From Chitinophagaceae bacterium (GTDB lineage Bacteria > Bacteroidota > Bacteroidia > Chitinophagales > Chitinophagaceae): 10,085 nucleotides of DNA. A model generated the notes under the pieces. The model had not been told where the DNA came from. It made no database searches and saw nothing but the letters and a program-made list of their open reading frames with translations. Below, in pieces: positions 1 to 8,402 of this stretch (its first letter is position 1; every line of letters begins with the position of its first letter). The stretch is from NCBI GenBank assembly GCA_947463755.1, contig CANHUK010000028.1, positions 1-10,085 of the forward strand, in the 5' to 3' direction. The position numbers were made by a program, and so were the translations under genes.

Positions 1-515
1 ACACCGGCCGCTGCAGGTGCGGACATGATAAATTGCAACAACGGCACGTTCACAATGGCCGGCAACGTGCCGACGGTAGGCACAGGTGTGTGGAGTGTGG
101 TGAGTGGCACGGCGACGATCACGACGCCAACATCTGCCACGACGACGATCACGGGTGTACCGGCTGGCACAAGTGCGACATTGCGCTGGACGATCAGCAA
201 CGGCATCTGCCCGGTATCGACGGATGAGCTGACGGTCACCAACCAGCCGTTGCCGACGACGGCTGCCGCGGGCCCGGATCAGGCACTCTGCAACACCTCG
301 ATCTTCACGATGGCGGCAAACACGCCTTCGATCGGCACCGGTCGCTGGACCCTTGTAAGCGGCACGGCAATGATCGTGGATGACCGCAGTCCGACGACCT
401 CTGTATCCGGCATCGCTGCCGGTGCGAGCGTGACGCTCCGCTGGTCGATCACCAATGGCATCTGTGCAGCCTCGACCGACGAGGTGGTATTGAGGAACAA
501 GCCACTGGGTGTGGT
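1..515 (+). repeat. Two tandem 85-residue (255-bp) protein repeats
   Basis: The AAAG motif near the start of each unit falls at base 7 and base 262, giving a period of 255 bp. By hand alignment the two units share about 46 of 82 residues, without gaps. Conserved points are a Cys near residue 10, FTMA, GTG.W, VSGTA, TLRW, NGIC and STDE. The first unit is already under way at the left edge, so more copies probably lie upstream. They are diverged at DNA level, so this is an old protein repeat rather than a recent tandem duplication. Confidence 0.8.
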
Positions 516-1998
516 GACGGTTACGACATCTGCAGAGAACTGCGGTCCGGCTTCACTGACCCTGACGGCCACCGCTTCTGCAGGTGCCACGATCCGCTGG
601 TTTGATGCAGCGATCGGCGGCAATCTGCTGGCCAGTGGCAGCAGCCTGACGACACCGGTTCTGTCGGCCACAACGATATACTATGCGGAAGCCCTGCTGG
701 ATGGTTGTCCGAGCCTGGTTCGGATGCCGGCCACGGCCCTGATCAAGGCGGTACCGCCCACACCGGTGGTGACGGCGCAGGGCCCGACGACCTTCTGTGC
801 GGGCCTGTCAGTGACGCTGATGTCTTCTGCGACCCAGGGCAACCAGTGGTACCGTAACGGAGTACTGATCCCCGGGGCTACGAACCAGTCCTATATAGTG
901 AACCAGTCGGGCAACTATCATGTGGTGACGACCAACGCGCAGGGATGTTCGAGCGCAGCCTCTGCCGCTATGGCCGTGGTCGTGAACCCGATACCTGCCG
1001 CGCCTGCCGCTATCACCGGCCTGGTATCGGTGACGGAAGGTTCGAGCCAGACTTACACGGCAACACCGGTGGCAGGGGCTACGGCCTATATCTGGACACT
1101 GCCTTCCGGCTGGACAGGCAGCAGCACGACGAACACGATCACGGTGGTTCCGGGCAACACCGGCGGCCGGATCATGGTACGTGCGACGGCCAACGGCTGT
1201 ACAAGCCCGCTGACCTGGCTGGATGTAAACGTGGTGGACGAAGGAGAGATCCTGAAAGTGTTCAAGAGTGCCACGACGCCTGAGCTTCAACCTGACGGCA
1301 CCTATCTGATCCGGTTCACGATCACGCTGAAGAACCTGAGAAATCAGCAATTGACCAATGTGCAGGTGACGGATGACCTGACGCGTACGTTCCCGAACCC
1401 GATCACCTTCCAGGTGACGCAGGTACGGGCCTCGGGTGGCCTGTCGGTCGACCCGCTGTACAACGGACGCAGTCTGGTGCAACTGTTGACGGGTGCGAGC
1501 ACGCTCGGACCGCTGGCGACAGATTCCATCAACTTGTCTGTGAAGATCGAACCGAACGGCTATGCAGGGAATATCCAGAACATCGCAGATGTGACGGTGG
1601 CCTCTCCGCTGGGCAAACTGACGGTTCAGTCGATCGACATGTCAAGGTCCGGCGGCCGCGATACAGGTCCGGGTGTTCCGACGCTGACGGTGATCAAGCC
1701 GGTGCAGCTGATCATCCCCACGATCTTCACGCCGAACAACGACGGCTTCAACGACAAGTGGGTGATCGTACGTCCTTCGGGCGTTCGGATCAAGGTACAG
1801 GTATACAACCGCTGGGGCCAGATGGTGTACCGGAGCGATGATTATCGCAATGACTGGGACGGAAAGGGTACGGGCAGCTTCCTGGGCAAGGACCTGCCGC
1901 ACGGCTCCTACTTCTTCCTGGTGGACATCGAGAACGCGCGCACGGGCGAGAAGGAAGTGCGCCGCGGGGCACTGATGTTGAAACGTGATACCTATTGA
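1..1998 (+). CDS. T9SS-secreted multidomain adhesin-like protein, C-terminal part (5' end outside window)
   Basis: The frame is open from base 1, so the gene begins upstream; 665 residues are visible, numbered here from base 1. Domains in order are: two tandem repeats of about 85 residues (3-87 and 88-172) sharing TLRW, NGIC and STDE motifs; an Ig-like domain (about 171-250); a second Ig-like domain with a QWYRNG core (252-332); a PKD-like domain with a YIWTLPSGW core (333-413); and a DUF11-like domain (about 417-540). The end (about 569-660) is a gliding-motility-associated CHU_C domain, with TIFTPNNDGFND, VYNRWGQMVY and a WDGK motif. In this family that end is a type B T9SS sorting domain, directing export across the outer membrane. 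A surface or secreted adhesive role is inferred from the repeats; the ligand is unknown. The PorP/SprF gene just downstream supports T9SS export. Threonine is coded mostly by ACG, unlike the SusC gene. Family assignment is firm, exact function is not. Confidence 0.9.
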   Translation, partial: TPAAAGADMINCNNGTFTMAGNVPTVGTGVWSVVSGTATITTPTSATTTITGVPAGTSATLRWTISNGICPVSTDELTVTNQPLPTTAAAGPDQALCNTSIFTMAANTPSIGTGRWTLVSGTAMIVDDRSPTTSVSGIAAGASVTLRWSITNGICAASTDEVVLRNKPLGVVTVTTSAENCGPASLTLTATASAGATIRWFDAAIGGNLLASGSSLTTPVLSATTIYYAEALLDGCPSLVRMPATALIKAVPPTPVVTAQGPTTFCAGLSVTLMSSATQGNQWYRNGVLIPGATNQSYIVNQSGNYHVVTTNAQGCSSAASAAMAVVVNPIPAAPAAITGLVSVTEGSSQTYTATPVAGATAYIWTLPSGWTGSSTTNTITVVPGNTGGRIMVRATANGCTSPLTWLDVNVVDEGEILKVFKSATTPELQPDGTYLIRFTITLKNLRNQQLTNVQVTDDLTRTFPNPITFQVTQVRASGGLSVDPLYNGRSLVQLLTGASTLGPLATDSINLSVKIEPNGYAGNIQNIADVTVASPLGKLTVQSIDMSRSGGRDTGPGVPTLTVIKPVQLIIPTIFTPNNDGFNDKWVIVRPSGVRIKVQVYNRWGQMVYRSDDYRNDWDGKGTGSFLGKDLPHGSYFFLVDIENARTGEKEVRRGALMLKRDTY

Positions 1999-2014
1999 TA
2001 ACGATATCGGCGGA

Positions 2015-2953
2015 ATGACAAACAATAAAAAGATGAAGAGGATTCAAATCATACTGTCGATCGTCCTGCTGGTGCCGTTTGCCGGCAGATCCCAGCAGCA
2101 GCCGATGTACGCGCAGTATATGTTCAACGGGTTGAACATCAATCCGGCCTATGCCGGTCACCGGGGCGTTCCCAATGCCACGATGCTGATGCGCAGGCAA
2201 TGGGTGGATTTTCCGGGTGCTCCGACGACGGGATCCGTATCCTTCGACCAGCGGATCACCGACCACAACTTCAGCTGGGGCGGTCAGATGTACTTCGATC
2301 ACATCTATATCGAGCGGACCTCGGGTGTACAGGGCTTCTTCGCCTACCACGCCCCGTTCGAGAACTCGACGCTGACCCTTGGCATCAGTTCCGGCATGCT
2401 GAACTACAACGTCAACTATGGCCGGGCATTTGCACTGGATGCGGGCGACCCGCAGACCCAGGCGGTGGTGAACGCCCTGCTGCCGACCTTCGGGTTCGGA
2501 GCGCTGTGGGCTTCTGAGAAGTTCTACCTGGGCTTTTCATCTCCGGCGCTGTTGCGCACGAAGTATAACGTGGCAGGTCAGGCGCTGATCTCCCGTGCCG
2601 GTGCGGAAGGGCATTACTTCCTCAACGGCGGCGGTGTGTTCAAGGCGACCCCGGAGATCGTGATCAAGCCGTCGTTCCTGTTGAAGGCCGTGTCGGGCGC
2701 GCCGGTGCAGGCAGACCTGAACCTGAACATTTGGCTGCACGACCGGGTAGGAGGTGGCATCAGCTACCGGACGGAGGATGCGGTGTACGGACTGCTGGAG
2801 TTGCAGCTGACGGACAAGCTGCGCTTCGGGTATGCATATGAGCATAACATTTCTCGTCTGGTCAACTTCAACCAGGGTTCGCATGAGATCATGATGCGCT
2901 ACGAGTGGGGACGTTCCCTGAGAGAAAAGGTACTTTCACCGAGATATTATTAA
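2015..2953 (+). CDS. PorP/SprF family type IX secretion outer-membrane protein
   Basis: This is a 312-residue protein with an N-terminal signal peptide (basic MKR followed by a hydrophobic run ending near GRSQ). Next comes the family signature QQPMYAQYMFNGLNINPAYAG, with NPAYAG at residues 43-48. The rest looks like an outer-membrane beta barrel: alternating aromatic strands and a C-terminal strand ending SPRYY. Length and both ends match the PorP/SprF family of about 300 residues. In Flavobacterium johnsoniae, SprF is needed for secretion of the adhesin SprB, and type B sorting domains depend on a cognate SprF-like protein; that role is inferred here from the adjacent cargo gene. I prefer the ATG at 2015, which leaves a 16-bp gap to the upstream stop. 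An in-frame ATG at 2033 gives a more compact signal peptide and is a real alternative. A GTG at 1985 would overlap the upstream gene and add a useless hydrophilic tail. The next gene starts 4 bp downstream, so co-transcription is likely. Confidence 0.9.
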   Translation: MTNNKKMKRIQIILSIVLLVPFAGRSQQQPMYAQYMFNGLNINPAYAGHRGVPNATMLMRRQWVDFPGAPTTGSVSFDQRITDHNFSWGGQMYFDHIYIERTSGVQGFFAYHAPFENSTLTLGISSGMLNYNVNYGRAFALDAGDPQTQAVVNALLPTFGFGALWASEKFYLGFSSPALLRTKYNVAGQALISRAGAEGHYFLNGGGVFKATPEIVIKPSFLLKAVSGAPVQADLNLNIWLHDRVGGGISYRTEDAVYGLLELQLTDKLRFGYAYEHNISRLVNFNQGSHEIMMRYEWGRSLREKVLSPRYY

Positions 2954-2957
2954 TGGC

Positions 2958-5144
2958 ATGAGCAGGATCAGCATCAACGGATTCATCATCACAGGTCTGC
3001 TGGCGCTTTGCGTCGGAACCCTTCAGGCTCAGCAGTCGAAAGCCACATTGAACAAGGGGGATGAAGCATTCCAGGCGTTCAATTTCCCCAAGGCCATCGG
3101 CTTGTATGAGCGCTATCTGCAATTCTTCAGGAAAGACAAGGGCGAACGACCCGATCCCCGTGTGTTCTCGCAGCTGGCGCGTGCACACTGGAATATCCGG
3201 GATTACCGCAACAGCGGCCGGTGGCTGGACAGCATGCCGCGGACTTTGTTGCTGGCAGATAAAGATCTGTTGAGAAAGCGTGCCGAGATCTATGCCATCG
3301 ACGGGAGATACGACTCTGCTCGTGTGCTGCTATCTGGTTTGCCATCCTTTGGCTCTCGGGCGGAAGGGTTCCGGCATGTCGGTCAGTTCATGAAGGATTC
3401 CAGCGACTGGCAACTCGGCTACGCCCTGGTGAACACGCCGGATTTCAATGAGTTTTCTCCATTCATTATGAATGGAAGGGTAATGTGGAGCACGAACGAA
3501 CCGGCCTTCAAGTCGCAACACACGGTTGCCGGCTGGGACGGGAAGTCCATGATCCGTCAGGCATGGGTGGATGACGGTCTGGAGCTGGAGATGGGCGGCG
3601 TTCCGGCGCCGCGCGTCGTCGCCAATGCTCAGTCGACAAAGCCCAAACGCCTCGCCAACACCTATGCCCTGTCAGAGAATAGTCTGCGCTCGCAGGGATC
3701 GATCGCCAAAGGCAGCCGGTCGACCGTCCTCGATCCGAACGACCTGTTGCGTGAGTTCATGGGTTTGAACCGGCTGGACTATAATATCGGACATGCGACG
3801 GCCAGCATCGCCAGCGGCCGGGTATATTTCAGTGCCAATGAAGAAGGCCGCATCAAAAATGATGCACCGCGGAGCCTGCAGGTCGTAGAGGCGGATGTCC
3901 GCAATGGCATGGTCGTGGCCACGCGTTTTCTTACGCTTTCGGCGGATGATTCCATTGCAATGCACCCTGCCATTCATCCCGGTGGAGAGATCCTTGTGTA
4001 TAGTGCCATGCGGAAGGGCAGAACGGATTATGATCTGTGCATCAGTCGGCGCGACACTTCGGGAAAATGGTCTTCCTCACAGCCCGTTGCGGCCCTGAAC
4101 ACTCCGGGTAACGAGGTGTTCTCGGGTTTTGATGGAGCAGGTGTTCTGTATTTTAGTTCCGATGGCCGCCCGGGTCTTGGAGGTCTGGACATTTACAGCA
4201 GTGCGGCCAGTGCCGATGGCGTGTTTGGTGCGGTCGCTCATATTTCCTATCCGCTGAACTCTTCCTATGATGATTTTGGATGGACGGAGATCCCCGGCAG
4301 TAATGGCCGCGGTTATCTGACATCGAACCGTCATGGTTCGGATGACATCTTTGGTTACCAGAAGCGGTTCTACACGACCCGACTGACGGGTGCCGTGGTG
4401 GATGCGAATACCGGCCTGCGTCAGTCGGGGGTAAAAGTGACGGTATTCCTGATCGAGCCGGATGGCGTGACCCGTCGCCGCATCGGGGAGTTTGTCACGG
4501 ATGAAAAAGGGAACTATTCCGTGGATGGTCTGCCTGAACGAGACTATGAAGTGAGGCTCTCCAACACCGGAGATCTGGATACGCGGCTGAAGCAACCACA
4601 GGTGCATAAGGTGAATACGGGACGGGATGTATCCTGGGTATCCGCTCCGCCTTTGTTCGTCGGAAAGCTTCGGGATGAATGGGTGGATGCCAACGGGGCA
4701 CCCGCCAAACCTCCGGCTGGCAAGGGTGGTGCTCAGGGTGATTTGTACGTGTTCACCGGAAGCGGCCTGAAACCCGCTGGTGACGCAGGCCAGACGGATG
4801 GTTCGGGAAATGTCCGTGAGTTCATCGTGAACTTCGACTTTGACTCCGCGCGCATTGACCGGCAGGCGGAAGCGATCATACAAGATCTGCTGGGCTACCT
4901 TAAAACAACGCCACATGCCCGACTGATGCTCCGCGGCCACACCGATGTGGAAGGGACAAACGAGTATAACGTCAGTCTTTCGTATCGTCGCTCGGAAAAT
5001 GTGAAGCGTCGCCTGATGGAATTGGGGTATCCTGAACAGAAGATCGGAACGAGTTATTTTGGAGAGTTGCAGCCCCGAATTCAAACACGCAACAAGGCCG
5101 AAGCCCGGACAAATCGCCGGGTGGAGATATACATCCTGCGCTGA
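2958..5144 (+). CDS. PorE-like OmpA-family protein (TPR, PD40 propeller, CRD, OmpA)
   Basis: This 728-residue protein has a signal peptide, probably cleaved after LQA at residue 24. A TPR-like helical region follows (about 28-140, opening with KGDEAFQAFNFPKAIGLYER). A PD40/WD40-like beta-propeller spans about 150-470, with blades such as MHPAIHPGGEILVYSAM from 335, LYFSSDGRPGLGGLDIY, and GYLTSNRHGSDDIFGY. A carboxypeptidase-regulatory-like domain lies at about 474-570, then a Pro/Gly-rich linker. The OmpA C-terminal domain (619-728) has NFDFDSARI, GHTDVEG and LSYRR. Asp663 and Arg678 are 15 residues apart, the spacing of the peptidoglycan-binding Asp/Arg pair of E. coli OmpA. The same domain order occurs in PorE of Porphyromonas gingivalis, which binds peptidoglycan and works with PorP. 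Position 4 bp after a PorP/SprF gene supports that pairing. It lacks a good lipobox, unlike lipoprotein PorE, so it may be a soluble periplasmic paralogue rather than the core component. Confidence 0.87.
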   Translation: MSRISINGFIITGLLALCVGTLQAQQSKATLNKGDEAFQAFNFPKAIGLYERYLQFFRKDKGERPDPRVFSQLARAHWNIRDYRNSGRWLDSMPRTLLLADKDLLRKRAEIYAIDGRYDSARVLLSGLPSFGSRAEGFRHVGQFMKDSSDWQLGYALVNTPDFNEFSPFIMNGRVMWSTNEPAFKSQHTVAGWDGKSMIRQAWVDDGLELEMGGVPAPRVVANAQSTKPKRLANTYALSENSLRSQGSIAKGSRSTVLDPNDLLREFMGLNRLDYNIGHATASIASGRVYFSANEEGRIKNDAPRSLQVVEADVRNGMVVATRFLTLSADDSIAMHPAIHPGGEILVYSAMRKGRTDYDLCISRRDTSGKWSSSQPVAALNTPGNEVFSGFDGAGVLYFSSDGRPGLGGLDIYSSAASADGVFGAVAHISYPLNSSYDDFGWTEIPGSNGRGYLTSNRHGSDDIFGYQKRFYTTRLTGAVVDANTGLRQSGVKVTVFLIEPDGVTRRRIGEFVTDEKGNYSVDGLPERDYEVRLSNTGDLDTRLKQPQVHKVNTGRDVSWVSAPPLFVGKLRDEWVDANGAPAKPPAGKGGAQGDLYVFTGSGLKPAGDAGQTDGSGNVREFIVNFDFDSARIDRQAEAIIQDLLGYLKTTPHARLMLRGHTDVEGTNEYNVSLSYRRSENVKRRLMELGYPEQKIGTSYFGELQPRIQTRNKAEARTNRRVEIYILR

Positions 5145-5164
5145 GGGGGGAGCCATCAGCCTGA

Positions 5165-5206
5165 GAAGCCTGCACTTGTCCGATCTGTTGGATAATTGCA
5201 GGCTTC
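5165..5206 (+). terminator. Candidate terminator hairpin after the T9SS operon
   Basis: GAAGCCTGCA (5165-5174) and TGCAGGCTTC (5197-5206) form a perfect 10-bp stem around a 22-base loop, 20 bases after the OmpA-family stop codon. Its position between two operons suits a terminator. The loop is large and no run of T follows, so it is not a classic intrinsic terminator; it could instead protect the 3' end of the mRNA. Confidence 0.4.
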
Positions 5207-5230
5207 ACTGTTTGGGGATAAATCCATAAG

Positions 5231-5259
5231 TTTCTTATCTGAACGAATTATTAAGTTTG
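5231..5259 (+). promoter_or_regulatory. Candidate Bacteroidota-type promoter for the susC-susD operon
   Basis: TAAGTTTG at 5252-5259 matches the Bacteroidota -7 element TAnnTTTG exactly. A weak -33-like TTTC lies at 5231-5234, 17 bases upstream; the consensus is TTTG or TTG. It sits in the AT-rich gap about 113 bases before the SusC start, so transcription from it would give a leader of roughly 100 bases. No other exact match to the element was seen in this gap. The assignment rests on sequence match only. Confidence 0.45.
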
Positions 5260-5271
5260 CATTTGCCAAGG

Positions 5272-5333
5272 AAAACGATTCAGCATTGATAGCCATATAA
5301 TAACACAGGCTTTACATTCAGATCAAAACGATT
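5272..5333 (+). repeat. Direct repeat AAAACGATT in the SusC leader
   Basis: AAAACGATT occurs at 5272-5280 and again at 5325-5333, with start points 53 bases apart. Both copies lie downstream of the candidate promoter and before the SusC start. Together they could be a regulator binding pair, but nine matching bases in AT-rich DNA may also be chance. No regulator is known for them. Confidence 0.25.
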
Positions 5334-5372
5334 GCAAATTTTTGTATTTCATTTCCAACCAAAACCAGACAG

Positions 5373-8300
5373 ATGACCAGAAAAATCACAGCCTTGCGTG
5401 CCTGCATGTTAGCATGCGGACTCCTGGCGGGTTTCATAGGTACGTCGGTGACTTCCCTTCGCGCGGAATCTGCCGACACCCGTGCACCTGAACACCTTGA
5501 AAGGATCCTCCGGGGTCGTATCACCGATGCGGCCACGGGTGCCGGCCTTTCCGGTGCCAGCATCACCCTGAAAGGGGCTTCTACCAGTGTATTGACAGAT
5601 GCGACAGGCAACTTCAGCCTGACCATCCCCGATGATCGAGCAGTGATCGTTGTATCATTCGTAGGTTATTCCAGTCAGGACATCACCGTTGGTAACCGTG
5701 CTTCCGTGGATGTCCGCCTACAGTCGGCATCCTCCGACCTCACTCAGGTCGTGGTGATGGGCTACGGCACCCAGTCGAAGCGCGATGTCACGGGCGCTGT
5801 CAAAAGCGTCAAGGCAGAGGCCTTCAACCGGGGTATCGTCAACAACCCCCAGCAACTGATCCAGGGTAAGGTGGCCGGTGTCAATGTCGTGTCCGCCAGC
5901 GGTGAGCCCGGTGCCAACAACGGCATCACGATCCGCGGTCCGGGTGGCGTTCGCACGGGGAGTACCCCACTCTTTGTAGTCGATGGTATCCCCCTCGACA
6001 ACTCCGGAACTGGTAACGGTGATCCGCTGAACTTCATTAACCCGGCCGATATCGAGTCGATGGACGTCCTGAAGGATGCTTCCGCCACCGCTATCTATGG
6101 TGCCCGTGGTGCCAATGGTGTGATCCTGATCACAACCCGAAAGGGGAAGGCCGGTACATCTACCATGAATTACAGCACCTCCCTTGGCCTCTCAAAGATC
6201 GCCCGCAAACTTCCGGTATTTGATGCTGCAACCTTCCGTTCGCGCGTTAAAGAAGTAGGGGGCACCCTGGACGACAAAGGCGGCAATACCGACTGGCAGG
6301 ATGAGATCTTCCGGACCGGATTCACGCAGAACCACAACCTGACCATGAGCGGTGGCGCTGACCGGATCACCTATTTCGCATCCTTCGGCCTGCAAAAGCA
6401 GGAAGGTATCCTGAAGACCAATGATATGGATCGTTATTCCGCCCGCTTTAACGCCACCCAGAAATTCTGGGACGACCGGCTGGTGGTGGATGTCAACCTG
6501 AGTGCGAACAACACCAAACAGAAGCGCCCGAACATCGGCTCTGCAATCGGCGACGCCATCAGTAACAACCCGACCTATCCGGCGTATGACGCCAACGGTG
6601 CCATCGCCGCCTATCAGCTCTTCAACAACCCGCTGCTGACATTCCAGCTGGATAAGGATGTGACCGTCACCAACCGCGTGATCGGCAACATCTCTCCATC
6701 GCTGAAACTGATGAAGGGGCTGACCTATAAAATGAATTTCGGGGTGGATAATTCCACCGCCACGCGGGATATCCAGTCGCTGGCGAATGTCCTCCCGCAG
6801 CGTGACGGTCGCCTGGAAACCTACAACCAGATCAACCGCAATACCCTGATCGAAAACTACCTTACCTATGCATTTGACCTGGGTGAACATAAGTTCAACA
6901 CCCTCGCCGGTCATTCCTATCAGGACATCTTCCTGCAGGGCAGGGGCTGGAGCATTAACCGCTTCCCGGTGACACCTGTCGAGCCGATCTACAATCCCGG
7001 CATCGGTCAGGAACTGACCCTCGCCAATAACCGCCCTTCGGGTTATGCCGTTCGCAACGAACTGCAGTCGTTCTTCTCCCGCGTGAACTATTCTTACAAG
7101 GATAAGTACCTGGCTACGGTAAACTTCCGGATGGACGGATCTTCCAAGTTCGGTGCCAACAACAAGTATGGTTATTTCCCTTCCTTCTCCCTCGGCTGGA
7201 GGATCTCTGAAGAGGATTTCATGCAAAATTCTCCCTTCAGCAACCTGAAGCTGCGTGCGGGATGGGGACAGACCGGTAACCAGGAGATCCCCTCCAAGAT
7301 CACACAGGCGCTGTTCACATCCACGGTGTCGGCATCCACCAGCTATCCCCTGGCGGCGAGCGGCCCTTATCCCTCCGGGATCGTGTATTCTCGCCTGGCG
7401 AATCCGGATATCCAGTGGGAAGTATCCACGCAGACCAACGTTGGTATTGATTTCGGACTCTTCGGTGGTCGTCTGAATGGTGCGGTGGACTGGTTCCGGA
7501 AGATGTCCAACAACATCCTGCTGGAAGTGATCCCGGCAGATCCCGTGCAGCCTGCGGGTACGTTCTGGACGAATGTGGAGGATATGACGATCACCAACGG
7601 CGGACTGGAGTTCGACCTGGAATATCGTGATAAGATCGGAAAGAATCTGAAGTATTCACTCGGCGGTAACGTGGCCTTTTTGACCAACAAGGTGGAGAAA
7701 TCTCCTTATTCCGTGATCCCTTCCGGTTCTGCTTCAGGTCCGGGTCTGACCTCCGCCACCATCAATGGTTACATCAACAACCAGCCGATCGGTACCTTCT
7801 TCCTGCGTGAGTGGACCGGCTTCAACGCACAGGGCCTCAGCACTTTCCGGGATATAGATGGCGACGGAGTAATCGGAGACAAGGACCGCCAGGCCATGGG
7901 CACGGCACTTCCGAAGGTCATTTATGCCTTCTTCACCAACCTTCAGTACAAGGGATTCGATCTGGTGGCCAACTTCAACGGGGTGTCCGGTAACAAGATC
8001 TACGACAATACGGCCAATGCCAACTTCTACAAGTTGCGGCTCTCCAAGAGCGTGAACACGACGCCGGAGGCGCTTAAGTATCCCGAGGAGTCGATCAACA
8101 ACGCAGCGCCTGTCAGCTCCCGTTACCTGAAAGATGGCTCCTATCTTCGCCTGAACAACCTGGCGCTTGGTTATAGCTTCGATACCCATTCGATGAAGAT
8201 CGGCAAGCTGGTCTCCGGGCTGAGGCTCTCCCTGACCGCCCAGAATCTGTTCGTGATCACCAACTACGATGGGTATGATCCGGAAGTCAACACCGACCGA

Positions 8301-8390
8301 CAGATCAACGGTATCCTGTCTTACGGCATTGATATGCTCAGCTATCCCAAGGCCCGGAATATTATTTTCGGTCTGAATGTGAACTTCTAA
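5373..8390 (+). CDS. SusC/RagA family TonB-linked outer-membrane transporter
   Basis: This complete 1005-residue protein, typical in length for the family, imports large nutrients, often oligosaccharides, across the outer membrane using TonB energy. A signal peptide ends near LRA (about residue 32). A carboxypeptidase-regulatory-like domain (46-119) precedes the TonB-box-like segment VVVMGYGTQ (126-134). The plug (about 138-258) carries IRGPGG, PLFVVDGIPL and DVLKDASATAIYGARGANGV (from 231). The rest is a 22-strand-type barrel with the late family motif RYLKDGSYLRLNNLALGY from 917 and a terminal Phe. There is no N-terminal STN domain, so control through a FecI/FecR-type sigma relay is not expected. 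The ATG at 5373 gives a complete n-region; the in-frame ATG at 5406 would lose the basic residues. No Shine-Dalgarno site is visible, as usual in this phylum. SusD follows at once in the same frame. The substrate cannot be told from sequence. Confidence 0.97.
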   Translation: MTRKITALRACMLACGLLAGFIGTSVTSLRAESADTRAPEHLERILRGRITDAATGAGLSGASITLKGASTSVLTDATGNFSLTIPDDRAVIVVSFVGYSSQDITVGNRASVDVRLQSASSDLTQVVVMGYGTQSKRDVTGAVKSVKAEAFNRGIVNNPQQLIQGKVAGVNVVSASGEPGANNGITIRGPGGVRTGSTPLFVVDGIPLDNSGTGNGDPLNFINPADIESMDVLKDASATAIYGARGANGVILITTRKGKAGTSTMNYSTSLGLSKIARKLPVFDAATFRSRVKEVGGTLDDKGGNTDWQDEIFRTGFTQNHNLTMSGGADRITYFASFGLQKQEGILKTNDMDRYSARFNATQKFWDDRLVVDVNLSANNTKQKRPNIGSAIGDAISNNPTYPAYDANGAIAAYQLFNNPLLTFQLDKDVTVTNRVIGNISPSLKLMKGLTYKMNFGVDNSTATRDIQSLANVLPQRDGRLETYNQINRNTLIENYLTYAFDLGEHKFNTLAGHSYQDIFLQGRGWSINRFPVTPVEPIYNPGIGQELTLANNRPSGYAVRNELQSFFSRVNYSYKDKYLATVNFRMDGSSKFGANNKYGYFPSFSLGWRISEEDFMQNSPFSNLKLRAGWGQTGNQEIPSKITQALFTSTVSASTSYPLAASGPYPSGIVYSRLANPDIQWEVSTQTNVGIDFGLFGGRLNGAVDWFRKMSNNILLEVIPADPVQPAGTFWTNVEDMTITNGGLEFDLEYRDKIGKNLKYSLGGNVAFLTNKVEKSPYSVIPSGSASGPGLTSATINGYINNQPIGTFFLREWTGFNAQGLSTFRDIDGDGVIGDKDRQAMGTALPKVIYAFFTNLQYKGFDLVANFNGVSGNKIYDNTANANFYKLRLSKSVNTTPEALKYPEESINNAAPVSSRYLKDGSYLRLNNLALGYSFDTHSMKIGKLVSGLRLSLTAQNLFVITNYDGYDPEVNTDRQINGILSYGIDMLSYPKARNIIFGLNVNF

Positions 8391-8402
8391 ACTTACGGTA
8401 TC

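Noticed and set aside
4077-5156. Minus-strand open frame of 359 codons opposite the OmpA-family gene
   Set aside because: It lies antisense to a well-supported gene with clear domains, its translation shows no recognisable domain or signal, and long antisense frames are common opposite GC-rich genes.
5145-5372. Hidden small gene or structured RNA in the intergenic region
   Set aside because: I saw no short plus-strand frame with convincing coding character and no recognisable riboswitch or tRNA-like fold; a promoter and hairpin explain it adequately.
6192-7226. Minus-strand open frame of 344 codons opposite the SusC gene
   Set aside because: It is a mirror of SusC barrel codons, with no independent motif and no plausible start context.
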